Shown: positions 42,080 through 53,600, counted from the stretch's first letter. The stretch: 64,000 bases of DNA from Prorocentrum cordatum (GCA_963575745.1 CAUYUJ010021657.1:1-64000); one strand, 5' to 3'. Notes: a model not told the origin generated them from the letters alone. Translations and numbers: made by a program.

Positions 42080-44700
42080 ACCGCCTTCTCTTTCATCACC
42101 GCAGAAACACTCCTTCAACGATTTTGACTCTGAGGAAGACCAATTTGGATTGGGTGGAGACATGGATCTGCACTCGTCGCCCCCTCCCCTCCCCTCGCCC
42201 CCTCTCCCTCCCCCTGGGCTTGACGACGTGGAAGAGACGGTCATTCGACGGTGTTTAGTGCGCAAGCACAGGCCGAACTACGACGACCAGGAGCTGGAGA
42301 CAGCCAAAGCCTACACTGGACCGAACTGGCACGATCTCAGCACGATTTTGCGGACAGCAGCGGAAGATACGGTAGGCCGGGGCAGGCGGATGTCTGTCGG
42401 CGCGCCTTTTGAAGAGGCCGACTACGAAATTATCGCGCAGCTACGCGGCGAACTCCAGCAAGCCTGGGAACGATTCCTTTCTGCTCCTTCCCTGGCAGCC
42501 GCCGCGGAGGCTCGACGACACCATCGTGCTATTTCTCGCCGCCTACAACACAAAAGGTCCCACGCTCGAGGGAAGTTTCTACGGCATCGTTGTAAAGACC
42601 TCGAAAACAACATGGGCAACATATTTTTTTTTCCAGCGAAGGCCGGCCGGGTTAATGTCACCGCATTCTCGTCCTACGTATTGGTAACGTTATTAGCCGC
42701 ACTCTGCGGCGACTCGACCCTTCCGAGCCTGCTCCCGCTCCAGAATTCAAAGGGTAAGAGCCCGCACAAAGAGGAGGAGGAGGAGGAGGAGGAGGAAGCA
42801 GGAGGAGGACGAGGAGAAGGGACAGGTTTTTACGAACATTTGCGTACAGTCGGTTTTCATCTCCACGGCAAGACCAACTCTAGCATGGAGCAAAACAGCA
42901 TGAACGACATCATCACATCCCTGGAGACTCTGGGCAACGAGACGTTCGAAGGTGACCCCAATGTCGTCAATCAGGGTCTTCCCCTCCGCGCCATTCGCCC
43001 GGAGCTCAACGCCTTACCTTCGGAAGAAGAGATCCTCGACCACGTCTCACGGCTCAAGGAGTCGGCGCCTTGGCTTGGACGAAGTCACTGCTCTTATGCT
43101 TCGAGAAGCTGGAGAGGAATTTCATTCTTTATTGGTGCCCTTGGTCCAGAAGCTCTGGGCTCAGGACCCGGCGTTGTGGGAAAATATGTTATGTGAAGTT
43201 GTTGGTTTTCGCCTATACAAAACGGGCCCCAAGACAGATATATCCAATTACCGCACTATTTGGCTCATCCAGATCACCATGCGCCTTATGGAAAGAATTG
43301 GCGCGAACCGTATTTCAGGCTACTTGGAATCGGAAGGTGTTCTTTCAGAATGCGCATGGGGGTTTCGTCCCACCAAAAACGTCTTGGGCCCTATCTTGGT
43401 CAACCGCCTTATTCTGGAATTTTGCAACTCTGCCAAGACCCCCCCGGAGTGAGACGAGCTCTGCTTCATATTGTTCGACATCCAGAAAACTTATCCACGA
43501 ATACCATAAACCACCGCCGCTCGGATTTTGGTAGATCCGGCTTCCCTCCGAACATGGTTCGAAGGCTGTGTGCGTATGACCGTCGCTGTCAGTACCAGGT
43601 CCGTAATCAAGAAGGCCTCTCGCGTACGTTCACCATGACACTAGGTTTTCGCGAAGGCGGACCAGCGTCACCAGCGAAATTTAATTTGTACCACGCCCAC
43701 AGCAGCCATCACGTTCGTGCTACCCTTTCTTCAACAGTTTCGGATGTTGGGGTACTATTGGGACAGCACAAGGATCCCAAGATCACGCAGCACGATAAAG
43801 GTATCAAGCCCGAGCAGCAAACTCTGAACGCAGAGCACGATCAACCAGGACGCTTCGAGGGCATCTTTCGGATCGTGCAGGTGTTGTTCGCTGATGACAC
43901 CTCGTGCTGGTGCAGGTACTCAAATCACGTGGATGTGGAAAAATCGAGTATCGAATTGTTTGAGGCTTGGGGCGAGACCATCCATGCGGGCAAGACAGGG
44001 AGGCTAAAGATTCGAGGCGCCGGCGACGACGAGAGATTGGTTGAGCAAGCCAAATTCTTGGGGGCCTGGCTTCAATCAAATGGTTACCATGACGTGGATA
44101 CCGATCGTCGCTTGCAAGCGGTCAAGAAGCCCTGCAGGAAACTTAACCAACAACTGCAACGCCTACAAATCCCGCCCCACAATTTGGGACGAGTCGTGAA
44201 CAACACGATCATTGCTTGTCTGCTACTTGGCCACGAGTGCCGGAGCGTGACGACCCAGATGCAGCAAAACCGAGTTTTTCTTAACCGAATTATGCGCGGA
44301 GTGTGCCACCAGCGCATACGAGAAATGAAGTCTGACAAGGTCACGATGCAGGACCTGCACCAGCGCCTGAACATCGACGACGTTGAGACCACGGCGGTCT
44401 GGAAGCAGACAAATTTTGGGGGACATGTATTGCGTCGGGATCAACGTCGCCTTGAAAAGAAACTTCTTCGAACTGTAGTGCTTCCAGAATGCACTTTTGC
44501 GGTGGCCCGGAAAAAACCTCCGTCCACTGCCAACATGTTGAACACTCGCCTGAAGGAGCTGGCCCAATTCAGCAATCTCACAGAGCAGGAATTCCGGGCC
44601 CAGGCAGACACTGTAGCTCAAGATCGTCACGCACGGAAACTTTATTCCGTCGTGAACGCAAACGCCGTCGTCATAATCTACACCAACGCACCTGGCTAGA
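42080..44700 (+). pseudogene. LINE-4 linker and reverse transcriptase (multiple frameshifts)
   Basis: Linker (42100-42610) with helical text EIIAQLRGELQQAWERFLSA, interrupted at 42770 by a GGA tract. RT fingers in frame 1: DEVTALMLREAGEEFHSLLV and YKTGPKTDISNYRTIWLI. A TGA at 43450 precedes motif A, LFDIQKTYP (Asp at 43477), in the same frame. Frame 3 carries motif B GFREGGPASPAKFN (near 43650) and motif C VLFADDTS (Asp-Asp at 43893-43898). A long C-terminal helical part follows to a TAG at 44697. The key RT motifs are all present but in several frames. Confidence 0.82.
42770..42810. repeat. (GGA)n inside LINE-4
   Basis: Poly-Glu-encoding GGA tract between linker and RT of LINE-4, probably an expansion or insertion after the element decayed. 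Confidence 0.85.
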
Positions 44701-46255
44701 AAAGCACGGGAAAAATCCACATCGAGATCTAGTGGAGGAGCGGAAACGCAAGCGAGCAGAGGAGTTTACACGGCATCATCTTCAACGAGGCTGGCCTGGC
44801 TGTCTGCCCTCATTGCTCGGACACAATAACTCGCTTGCAATGCCTCAGGCACATCTCCGCGTGTGCCCGGCGGACTCCTGCACAGAGGGCCTGGGTCAGC
44901 CAAGCTCGTGCTAATGCCACAACTAAGAAAGAACGCCATCTCGCTGAACGGGATCAAGCCCACGATCCTCAACCGCCTGCCACGGCCGCACCGCATAGCC
45001 GGAAGCCACCAGAAGCCTGGGATGTCGCCCTGGCACTGTTGGACCCTCATCGTTTACCACCTGCTCTACGTCGAGCTTGGAATGCCGAGGGTCCCGGCTC
45101 AGCCTCTGGCCGGGGACCTCCTCCGGCGGGAGAGGAGCCCCTGGCACTGCACCAGCCGCACGGGGCAGCACACACAGACGGGACAGCAGGCGAACGAGTC
45201 GAAAACCAACATCACGGACGAGAATTGCCCGAAGGAGGAGAAGCACACGGAGGAGGATTACACGGAGGAGAACAATTACACGAAGGAGTACACACAGGAG
45301 GAGACCTACACGAAGGAGGAGAATTACACGAAGGAGGACAGAGCCTGCTGTCGCCGAGCCATTACAGCTTCGTACGCCACAGCCTGTCGATGATGATGTG
45401 CCAGTGCCGCCCCTTCTTCCTCCCGCTGCTGCTGACCCACCACATCAGTCTCAGCCAGACCCGACCGTAGTAGAGAACCCGCCGCCACCTGCGCCACACC
45501 CTGCAGCTGCACAGGTCCGCCGGAGACGCTCCAAGGGCTCCAAGGACCTCGATTGGGTCTCCTGGATCCAACCAACTCGCCCAGAACGAGTGGTCGCTGA
45601 ACCTAAACGACATCCTCGACCACTGGCTGCAGCTCCACGCGGAGGTTGGCAGGGACAGCACAAGGAAACCTTGATGGCCAGGTTCGCGGCGTACCCTCCC
45701 CAGCCGGAGGTGGAGGCCCGAGGCTGCAACGGGCTGCTCTATCTGCCGCCTATGTCTGAAATGTCGCAACAACAAATGTTACGGCGGCCGGTGGCAAGGC
45801 CTGGGGTGTACGCGTTGCATCAAATGTACCAAATGCAGAAGTTCCTGGGGCGACGGCGATTGGGCGGCCTACGAGCGCAAGATCAATTTTCATCGTCTTG
45901 ATTCCGTTGGAAGCCTTCCTGCGCCACCTCGTCCTGATGACGGTTGGGACAAGCGTACTTGCCAATTTTGCCACACCAGATTTGAGACCGCGCACAAACA
46001 GTATTTGCACACCAAGACATGTACTCATATGCCATTACCGTTACCTATGTGGTTAGCCCGTCTTAAAGTTGTACAACGTAATCTGCTACTACATCATGTG
46101 TGCCCTTCATTCGATTGTGAACATTGTGGTGTAGCTTCTCGAAATAAACGAAGGTGTGCCCGGCATGCTCATGATTGTGCTAAACGACATCAAACCGTAG
46201 GCGCCCGGCTCAAGACTGGACAGAATTCCTCGGTGTTCTCTGACGCACAACTCCC
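44701..46255 (+). pseudogene. LINE-4 zinc-finger and Cys-rich tail
   Basis: In frame with the end of the RT, after stops: CPHCSDTITRLQCLRHISAC (44805-44864), a C2HC finger. At 45735-45845: a cluster of ten or more Cys, CSICRLCLKCRNNKC, then CTRCIKCTKC. Then CQFCHTRFETAHKQYLHTKT plus C (about 45957-46019) and CEHCGVASRNKRRCARHAHD plus C (about 46120-46182), two more C2HC fingers. Such fingers after an RT probably bind nucleic acid. The stretch between 44870 and 45730 contains a minisatellite and Pro-rich text, with stops at 45468 and near 45670. Confidence 0.6.
45229..45340 (+). repeat. 15-18-bp minisatellite
   Basis: About six units like ACACGAAGGAGGAGAAT (GGAGGA and TACACG blocks), giving HEGGELHEGG-type or TKEENYTKE-type repeats depending on frame. 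Confidence 0.8.
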
Positions 46256-46266
46256 AGCACGGTACG

Positions 46267-47080
46267 ATGAAGTCGGCGAAGGAGCTGCTGGCGGAGACCA
46301 AGAAGGAGGCCCAGAAGGAGCTCCCGGACGCAAAGGCGGCCCGGACTAAGGGCCCGGAGGCGGCGACGCTCGGGACCGGCAGCGCCGGGAGCAGCAGCCA
46401 TGCCGCCGAGGACCACCAGGCCATGGTCACCATGGTCCGCGATTATCTCATCCACAAGAATAGCAAACAATTTGTTGCCATCCTCAGGGGCGATGACATG
46501 AAATAATCCATCAAAACCATGAAGGACACTTGGCACAAGAAATAGAAGGAGTTCAAAACGGTCAAGGCCGAATATGAGAAGAGTGAGAAGTCCGGTTCGG
46601 CCCCGGAGTTTGAATACTCGTATAATAAGATCTTCATGCTTGCTTGCTTCATGGATGTTATTAAAGATAACCTCGACAAGCGCATTGCCGACTGCATAGT
46701 GGACGCAGAAGGCGACAACCTCAAGGCGAGGCTCATCTCGCTCCGCGACGTTGTCCAAACCGCGGAGAACCTGCCCGCGGACGTCGTGGACGTGTCGGTG
46801 GGCATGTTCGCCTCGAAGCACGCCACGCCGATGGCGGACCAGCCGTGGATGTGGACGCTGACGCTCACGGACCTGGCTGGCGACCCCTTCAAGCAGATGC
46901 TGCTCAAGGGCAAGCCGCTGCTCACCAGGGATGGCCCCATCGAGGTGGCCCTCCGGCGCCAGTGCGCCACGAACAACGAGGAGGAACTATGGGACTACGT
47001 GAAGAAGCAGCCCAGGCCGGCCTCCTCCGGGGGCAAGGGCAAGGGCAAGGGCAAGGCCCCAGGCAGCAGTGAAGCATGTG
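46267..47080 (+). pseudogene. Unknown protein, two nonsense codons
   Basis: From ATG 46267 one frame reads MKSAKELLAETKKEAQKELP onward with strongly G/C-ending codons. It meets TAA (46504-46506) and TAG (46543-46545), and continues in the same frame through EYEKSEKSGSAPEFEYSYNK, IADCIVDAEGDNLKARL and WMWTLTLTDLAGDPF to a basic GKGKGKGK stretch near 47035-47065. Both stops are one C-to-T step from Gln codons. After 47070 the frame loses protein texture. Helical, charged N-terminus; no known domain. It could be an ORF1-like protein of another element or a host gene. Confidence 0.55.
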
Positions 47081-47309
47081 GCGTGGCCCCGGGGTGCCAA
47101 GGGCGTAGGCCTCCCCCAGGGCCTCAACGACGCGGGGCGCCCTCGCGAGCTCAGTGCTCGTTTTTTTCGGCCCGGTGCTGGACGTGGCGGGGGCGTCGTC
47201 CTGTCTTCGTTCATGATCTCGCACACGGCAGGGCAGACGCCGCAGGCCACGAGCTCTAATTCATTTCTTGCATGTCCCCATGGACGGAGCACAGATGACC
47301 AGAGGATCG

Positions 47310-47730
47310 GGCTCATGTTTTATGATCGACATCTACATGTATTTTGTCGTAAGTGTTTGCTCCATCACGGTCTTTGAGCAGTACCTTCAGTGCAACACAG
47401 ACGGCTTCATGATCGACGTATGCATTGTGTTATAATTATTGTATCATCATGGTATTTGAGCATTACCTCCGGTGCAACATCAACGGCTCCAGGATCGACG
47501 TATGCACGTTGTCATTATTCTTGTATCAGCATGGTCTTTGAGCATTACCTCTGGTGCAACATCAACGGCTCCAGGATCGACGTATGCATTGTGTGATAAT
47601 TTCGCATCATTAGGGCTATCGAGCGGCACCTCTGGGGCGACATCAACGGCTTCATGATCGACATATACATGCACATTGTCACAATTTGTTGCATCATCAC
47701 GATTATTTGAACAGTACCTCGGGTGCAACA
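47310..47730 (+). repeat. 82-bp tandem repeat, about five units
   Basis: GATCGAC recurs at 47324, 47411, 47493, 47575 and 47656 (spacing 87, 82, 82, 81). Each unit also has ACGGCT.CA or CCAGGATCGACGTATGCA, TGCATCATCA and GAGCA.TACCTC. Units are 75-90 percent alike by eye. No coding function seen. Confidence 0.85.
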
Positions 47731-48889
47731 CCATCCACAACCCCAGACGTACAACCCAATCAATTACGACGAGCCGACACTCTCCGAATACCTCAATACC
47801 ATACACGAGCACCAGCAGTAGTACTCTCGTTATTTAGCAGCAGTGCAATCTCTCACACACTTACAGCAGCGACCAAGCAAGGCACCACCAACCACCCACC
47901 CGAAGTACCCTACGGCACCACAAACGCGGAGTAACAACACAGAGCTAGAGCCAGACAAGGCGACCGAACCACGATACTTCAACGCCCCATGCCCTACATG
48001 GGAGCCCGCTGGGACATCCATGGGGCAGGGGCATACGTTTGGTTCGAGTAATTCCATTGACTCAGTACCGAGCGGTTGCCCGAGATACTATACAGACACT
48101 GAGACAAAGCATTCATCGTATATGTGATCGGGGGGGAATGTATTTTTGCGGCGGGGGAGTCCGACTCTGATCACTAGGACGTGTGCCCGGCAACTCCTGT
48201 TATGATTAATCACGGCTTCCCTTAATACACACAATCCCCTCTACGGGTCTCTCTGCATGGGCCCGTCCCGATGACACGAGGACCCCATGTCAACCGTGGC
48301 GGTGCGTACCAGTAGGCGTCACGTTCTATGTTCTCTCTGCCAATTCTCTCTTTGATGCTCTACTCATTCTGTGGGAGTGGAGATGGAGGAGATTTTGGCG
48401 AGGGTGTTGTAGAGCTCACAAGCTGGTATGTTCATCGCCAGTGCCACCCGAGCATGGAAGTCAAGGTGCTTCGCCCGTTCCACGCTCGCCAATTACTGGC
48501 AACCCCACACCGCCATGCCCCCCGACTTCCTTCTGCATTCATATTTTCAATTAGCTCTACCTTTCTGCTCTTACGTTTGCACGACCACGCGATCTGAATA
48601 TCCGCATGCCCGAACCTGAACACCTACATTCAACCGTGTTCGTAGCTACTCTCACAGCCTCGCTCGAGGCTGCTCCCGGTGCTCCCTCAGGGGCGAGCGT
48701 ACTCATTTTACTATCAACGCGCGTCCTTCTTCCAGACCTACTCCCACAATTGCTACGGAGGCGGTGAAGGTGAGCCCCTCCATCGAGGAACCGAAGAGCG
48801 GGCCTACCGCTGGCGAGCGGAAGGCCTGAAAGGGCCAGGGGGACATGTTCCCATCCACTACCTTGCTTTACCAAAGGCTGCCCTTTACT
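47731..48889. other. Spacer, AC-rich at first
   Basis: 47731-48120 is AC-rich and holds a copy of the TACCCTGCAWGGGAGCC-type motif (47989-48034). The rest is mixed. No gene recognised. Confidence 0.45.
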
Positions 48890-49075
48890 AAAGCCTCAAC
48901 CCTTCTATTCCTGACATTCGCCCCTCTCTTTCCGCTACGCTGCAATCGGAGAGACATCTAAAAGACCTGCTGTGCATCTGGGGCCTGTCTGCCGCTGAAG
49001 ATGGATGCGGCTGGCAGGTACAAGAAAGACAGAGCCTCTCTAGAGGCTCGGACTGGCACGGCAGACTCAGTAACC
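48890..49075 (-). repeat. B2 split direct repeat (3' end of YR element)
   Basis: 186 bp, repeated at 49143-49328 with one difference (CGCTACGCTG here, CGCTGCGCTG there). Confidence 0.95.
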
Positions 49076-49098
49076 AAGGCGAGGGCTGGCCACGGGGG

Positions 49099-49144
49099 AG
49101 AGAAAGGACTGCGGAAAATGCGGGAGATCGGCTTTATGGACCAA
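49099..49144 (-). repeat. A2 split direct repeat
   Basis: 46 bp identical to A1 at 56681-56726; lies between B1 and B2, directly joined to B1 and separated from B2 by 23 bp. Confidence 0.95.
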
Positions 49145-49328
49145 AGCCTCAACCCTTCTATTCCTGACATTCGCCCCTCTCTTTCCGCTGCGCTGCAATC
49201 GGAGAGACATCTAAAAGACCTGCTGTGCATCTGGGGCCTGTCTGCCGCTGAAGATGGATGCGGCTGGCAGGTACAAGAAAGACAGAGCCTCTCTAGAGGC
49301 TCGGACTGGCACGGCAGACTCAGTAACC
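49143..49328 (-). repeat. B1 split direct repeat
   Basis: 186 bp, 185 identical to B2. On the element strand it starts GGTTACTGAG directly after the TM-encoding frame. Confidence 0.95.
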
Positions 49329-49600
49329 CGTCACCCCATTCTTCGCAGCAATGCTGCGCTCCCGGCTCAGCTCCGACACGATCAGGAAGAACGAACTGAA
49401 AACGACAACGAACAAGTGCGAGACCAGGCGGATGACCACCGACTCTTGGAAGCCCACAGTGACCTGGATGAAAGAGAGGATCACGATGGGGGCCTCATGG
49501 AGCACCATATGGAAGGCCAAGACGAAGCAGGGATCCCGTCGCGAACCCACGTAACAGCCTGTGGCCACATCCAAGATACCTGAGAGCCCATCTGGAAGAT
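49320..49600 (-). CDS. TM-segment reading frame next to B1 (possible captured exon)
   Basis: A minus frame, different from that of the recombinase and overlapping its last 120 nt, reads GILDVATGCYVGSRRDPCFV, LAFHMVLHEAPIVILSFIQV, VVIRLVSHLFVVVFSSFFLI and SELSRERSIAAKNG, with TGA at 49322-49320. Two hydrophobic segments and strongly G/C-ending codons look like real coding sequence. Upstream the frame is open to 49691 but has no certain start. It ends almost exactly at the B1 boundary. Likely a host membrane-protein exon picked up by the element, or a small accessory ORF. Confidence 0.45.
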
Positions 49601-50575
49601 ACCCGTTCTGGTCGCCTCTGGAAGTTCGGACATATATGTAGTAGAGACCAGTTCCTGGAGGTAGATGAGCATGACTTTCTGAGACATCCAACGACCCCTA
49701 TTTTGGACGAGATGCGGATCATCCGTCTCCAAGAAGAGCTGGGTGGCGCCACCCGCACGGAGAGAAGCAAGATCGAGAGCTCCTCGGCATTTCCCCCCTA
49801 GGTTGAGAGGGAGCCGCAACTCCCGACACAGGCTGTTGAACCGCTTCCTGAAGGTCTGGCCGCTCATCGGCCACAGCATCGCATCAGGAGGTGCGGCGCC
49901 GAAGATGCAGTCCAGCATCTCGACGATGTCGGGCGGCTCGACTCGGGCGCTCTGGACCTTGGCCCCAAGCGTGGCCGTCTTCGGGAGTTGGATGGTGAAG
50001 AGTGCGTACGGCCTCTCGAAAAGGATGTCACGTGGCAGTACGAGCTGGGCACGCTTCGCCAGCAGAAACTCGCTCGGGCGCATGATGCCAGCAAACCCCG
50101 CAGCGAGCAGCACCGCGATCCGAGGCCACCCCCACAGGAGGCAGAGGCCTGTCAAGGCCTTGAGGACCACCAGCGGCATAGCAATGTGGTGGTTCCCTGG
50201 TTCGAGGGCAATCCACTGGTAACCCAGGTCCCACGCAGCTCCGAGGAGCTTCCTGAGCTCCGGCGCCCGAGAGGCCACGGCGTTCACGGTGTCGGCGAAC
50301 CTGCTGTAGGGGGCCTCCTCGCGCCACAGATACTGGCCAAACTCAACCAGAACTCCGTTGATGATGCGAGGGTCCCCCATTGTCTGCTCCAGCAAGCTCC
50401 CAAGACAAGGATAGCCAGCAATCTCCACTAACCAATGGTCAAATTCAGTAAGTAACTTTTCTCTGGAACGGCGAGTGGCCGCGCGAATCGGACGCCCTGA
50501 AGGCAAAGGAACTGCACGACGATTAGCAAACTCTGGATCATGTTTAGCGAGACGAGACCTTCCAAAATCTGGCAT
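49481..50575 (-). CDS. Tyrosine recombinase of YR retrotransposon
   Basis: About 364 aa from the first ATG (50575), 115 nt after the pol stop; the frame is open to 50672 without an ATG. The enzyme would join the circular cDNA to the chromosome through a phosphotyrosine link. Visible parts: N-terminal helical core-binding part (FDHWLVEIAGYPCLGSLLEQ), box I FAGIMRPSEFLLAKRAQ with catalytic Arg near residue 166, box II DLASLRAGGATQLFL (Arg near 273, with Leu in the usual His position), RGRW and the nucleophile in VMLIYLQEL (Tyr near 305). The SLRAGGAT form is typical of retroelement recombinases. No break seen. The last 35 codons may be non-homologous. Confidence 0.85.
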   Translation of the reverse strand: MPDFGRSRLAKHDPEFANRRAVPLPSGRPIRAATRRSREKLLTEFDHWLVEIAGYPCLGSLLEQTMGDPRIINGVLVEFGQYLWREEAPYSRFADTVNAVASRAPELRKLLGAAWDLGYQWIALEPGNHHIAMPLVVLKALTGLCLLWGWPRIAVLLAAGFAGIMRPSEFLLAKRAQLVLPRDILFERPYALFTIQLPKTATLGAKVQSARVEPPDIVEMLDCIFGAAPPDAMLWPMSGQTFRKRFNSLCRELRLPLNLGGKCRGALDLASLRAGGATQLFLETDDPHLVQNRGRWMSQKVMLIYLQELVSTTYMSELPEATRTGIFQMGSQVSWMWPQAVTWVRDGIPASSWPSIWCSMRPPS

Positions 50576-50690
50576 AGCGGGGCTGGGGAGACCTCCTGCT
50601 GGCTCACAAGTAGTCGCAACCAGAAACACGAAGAGGATACCAGTTCTGCTCCAAAATGGTGCACCCGCCAGCTATACGTACGTGCAGGTG

Positions 50691-53600
50691 TCAGTGATGC
50701 AAGAGCCCTGCACGATGAAACACAGGAGCGAATTCACTCTTCTCTGACTTCACTGGGACGCGAGCCACTCCAGTGGCCGTCCAGCGGCCTCCGCCCGAGC
50801 CTTGCCCAGGCACCCCGCAGAGGGCGGGAGCAGGAGCCAGGCGACGACCCTCGGCAAGGGCGGTCCGCAGCGCTCGAAGTCCGCTGCTCCCCAGCAGCAG
50901 GCAGACGAGCCGCGGCCACGCAGCGCAGGCCTTGGCTGTGGGTAGCCGCGTGAGCAGCCAGTCCAGCAGGTCCGCGTGCTCCAGCCAGTCAGGCCTCGGG
51001 CGGCATGCTGCGCGGACCGCCTGGTGCCGCGTCGGGTCGTCTGCAACGTTGAGCCGCGAAGGGGCGAAGGAGTAGGAGGGGTAGAGGGACCCGGCGATCT
51101 GCAGGGCGCAGGACTTCTCCAGAGGACGCGCCAACGCCCTGCTCGAGGACCGTCCCTTGGCCTGAGAGCACAACGTGACTCTGGAATCAATAAGCGCAGC
51201 GAACCTACGATCTCCACCATTACGAACAAGACCCTCCAAGAGATTCACCACGACATTCGACTCCAAGATGTTAATGTGCCCCGGGGACCTCCAAGCCCAT
51301 CTCCTGAGCTCCTCCCAAGACCCCGACATCAGCAGCTCGTTGATCACAAGCCGCTCGGAGCCCACTGGGGGCCGCATAGTATCGCCTACCTCGCGACGCC
51401 GTCTGATAGCCTCCAGGTACCGAGCTCCCAATGCCACGACGACCCCACGGGTATATGTAGCAGTATATTTGGTAGCCGCTCCCTCGATAATCGTGTGCGT
51501 GTGGGCGCGGTGGCGCCGTGTGTTAGGACAGCGCGCCGCCATTTCGGTGAACTCGGGGAAGCCTGCGGTCATCCAGCGGAATTCCTTGCGGTAGACGACG
51601 ACTCCATCGAGGGAAGGGTCATGGTAGGCACAAGAGGCAAACCAGGTCTCGGCGGCTCCAAGCTCCAAGAGGCGAGACCACTCCCGCGGCCAAGCCATCT
51701 TAGACAGCCGAGGCTGCTCCAGCCCACCAGGAGCCTCTACGCGGAGCCCTACCAACATCAGTAGCATACAGCGGAAGGCCAGTAGATTGCCCAAGCGCGT
51801 CTTGGGATCCGTGCGATTGAACCCGACAGGCTGACGGTAGGAACGGACAGCGGGGTGAGCGGCAGGCGAGAACGTTGTACACGGAGGCTCTGCGGCAAAG
51901 GTAAGGATGCGGCCCTCATACAGCATCCACACCGCCCATTCCATCAGACGACGCGACGATAGGTCATAGTGCCGAGAGTACGATATGTCAATGACAGGGC
52001 CGACAAGGACACCCTGGGACGCGAGGTACCGAGTGAGGACACCAGAGCCGCCGGCAAACTCAATGAAGTCGAAGACCATGGCGATCCCGCGGCGGACGTA
52101 CGTGGGGAGATCCGACTTGACGCACTGCGCGCTCTCCATGCTGTGCGGGAGCGCGCCGGCGCTCCGTGGGACTCCACAGGCCCGGCTATCCAGTCGGGAA
52201 TACCCACCTCGGCGTTCACCACAGCGCCAAACGGCCGACGACAGCGCGGGCGAGACTTCTAATGTACAGATGGCCCCAAAGGAAGGAGAGGCGTCGGTAG
52301 CATAGATTACGTCACTGAAGGGGGCGGTTAGGTCCGTCTCCGCGGCGATCGACAACACAGAGGCCAAGCTGAGCTCGTCCTTGACAGCACGAGGGATAAT
52401 GTGATCAATGGTGCGGTCCTGGGCAACGAAGCTGTATACGTGGTTGAGGCAGACGAATAGGGGTCGACGGTAGGCGAACACTGCACCCAAGGACCCCACC
52501 AGAGTATCCACCAGCGCCACAGGAGCTCGAGGAAGCTGAGCTGCCCGAAGACAGAGCTCCGCCAACGGCAGTCGCCGCTCGACGGGCGCACCAACTGGTA
52601 CGTACCCTTGATCTACCATCCGAGCTGAGGAGTCGACCCCAGCGCCAACGACCACGAAGCGCTCGGCGTCCCTGACCTCCTTAGAGGAGCTGCCTGATAA
52701 CGAGTAGTCTACGTAGGCCAGGCGCCCAGCACGATCGAACAACTCCAAATCTCGACGAGACTCGCCTGGAGGATAAGCGTGACGCCCAATAACAAGGTAG
52801 TCGTCGATACACAGGCCTTCCACCACGTCACCACGGGGGAAGGGCGCACGACCATCTATGAAGTTCTCGGGCGCAAGCAGGCCGTAGCTCCTGAGAAGAT
52901 TGAGGTGGCCGCCCTGAGTCACGTCGACGGCAGTGTGGTCCCCCATGGGATTGGAAGCCAGAGTGCCGTGTACGAGCCCCGAGCCACGTGGACCAGCATC
53001 AGGTCCAGATGCTTCCAGAAGAAATCGGTCTCCCTGAAAGGCACGACGACCCAGACGACCTGGGCGGCCCCCTGCAGCAGCAGAATGAAAACGATCAGGA
53101 TCGACACCAAGGGACTTGTGAAGTTGGTCTATAGGCAAGGCTGGGCCCAGGACGTTAGTGGCGGCGCGCTCAGGTGTGACGTGCTCCTGATAGAACATAT
53201 CCCGACGGTCCGTAGACGAGCCCCGTAGACATTCAGAACCCCGAACAACACTAAGTTCACAGAGCCGAGCACCTGCAGCAAGGTGAGAGGCGGGTCCTCC
53301 CACGATCTTCCCCTCCTGGCCGTTCGGTCCCCTCCGGTCGATGATCAACCGGTCCCGCGAGGCGTTCTTCCACACGTTGAACGGGTTACACTGCTCATGG
53401 GCCGCCACAGGGCCTTCGGTGAACCCAAGGAGCCCTGCCTTGTCCAGCTTCTGGAAGAAGGCCAACTGCTGGGCCCGGGGGAGCTTGCTGGCGTCCCCCC
53501 ACTGGCACGACGACGGGTCAACCCGACTAGCACGCAGGACCCCCGGCTCGTCGAAGGCAAGCGACAGCGGAGGCTCCAAGAAATCCCCGATGGACCAGTG

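Larger units (their letters stand above)
41365..46255 (+). mobile_element. LINE-4: RNase H, RT and zinc-finger part of a decayed LINE
   Basis: Plus strand: RNase H (41560-42050), linker, RT (43060-44400), C2HC finger (44805), Cys-rich cluster (45735-45845) and two C2HC fingers (45950-46190). With the endonuclease remnant at 40540-41020 this may be one element, order EN-RNase H-RT, or two fused ones. Many frameshifts, stops and a GGA insertion at 42770-42810 exclude activity. Confidence 0.7.

Noticed and set aside
47310-47730. CRISPR-like spacing of the 82-bp repeats
   Set aside because: The whole unit is repeated with no unique spacers, no cas genes, and the host is a eukaryote.
34966-48034. 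LTR pair formed by the similar motifs at 35 kb and 48 kb
   Set aside because: Only about 17 bp plus a GGGCATAC word is shared; no long terminal identity and no integrase between them.
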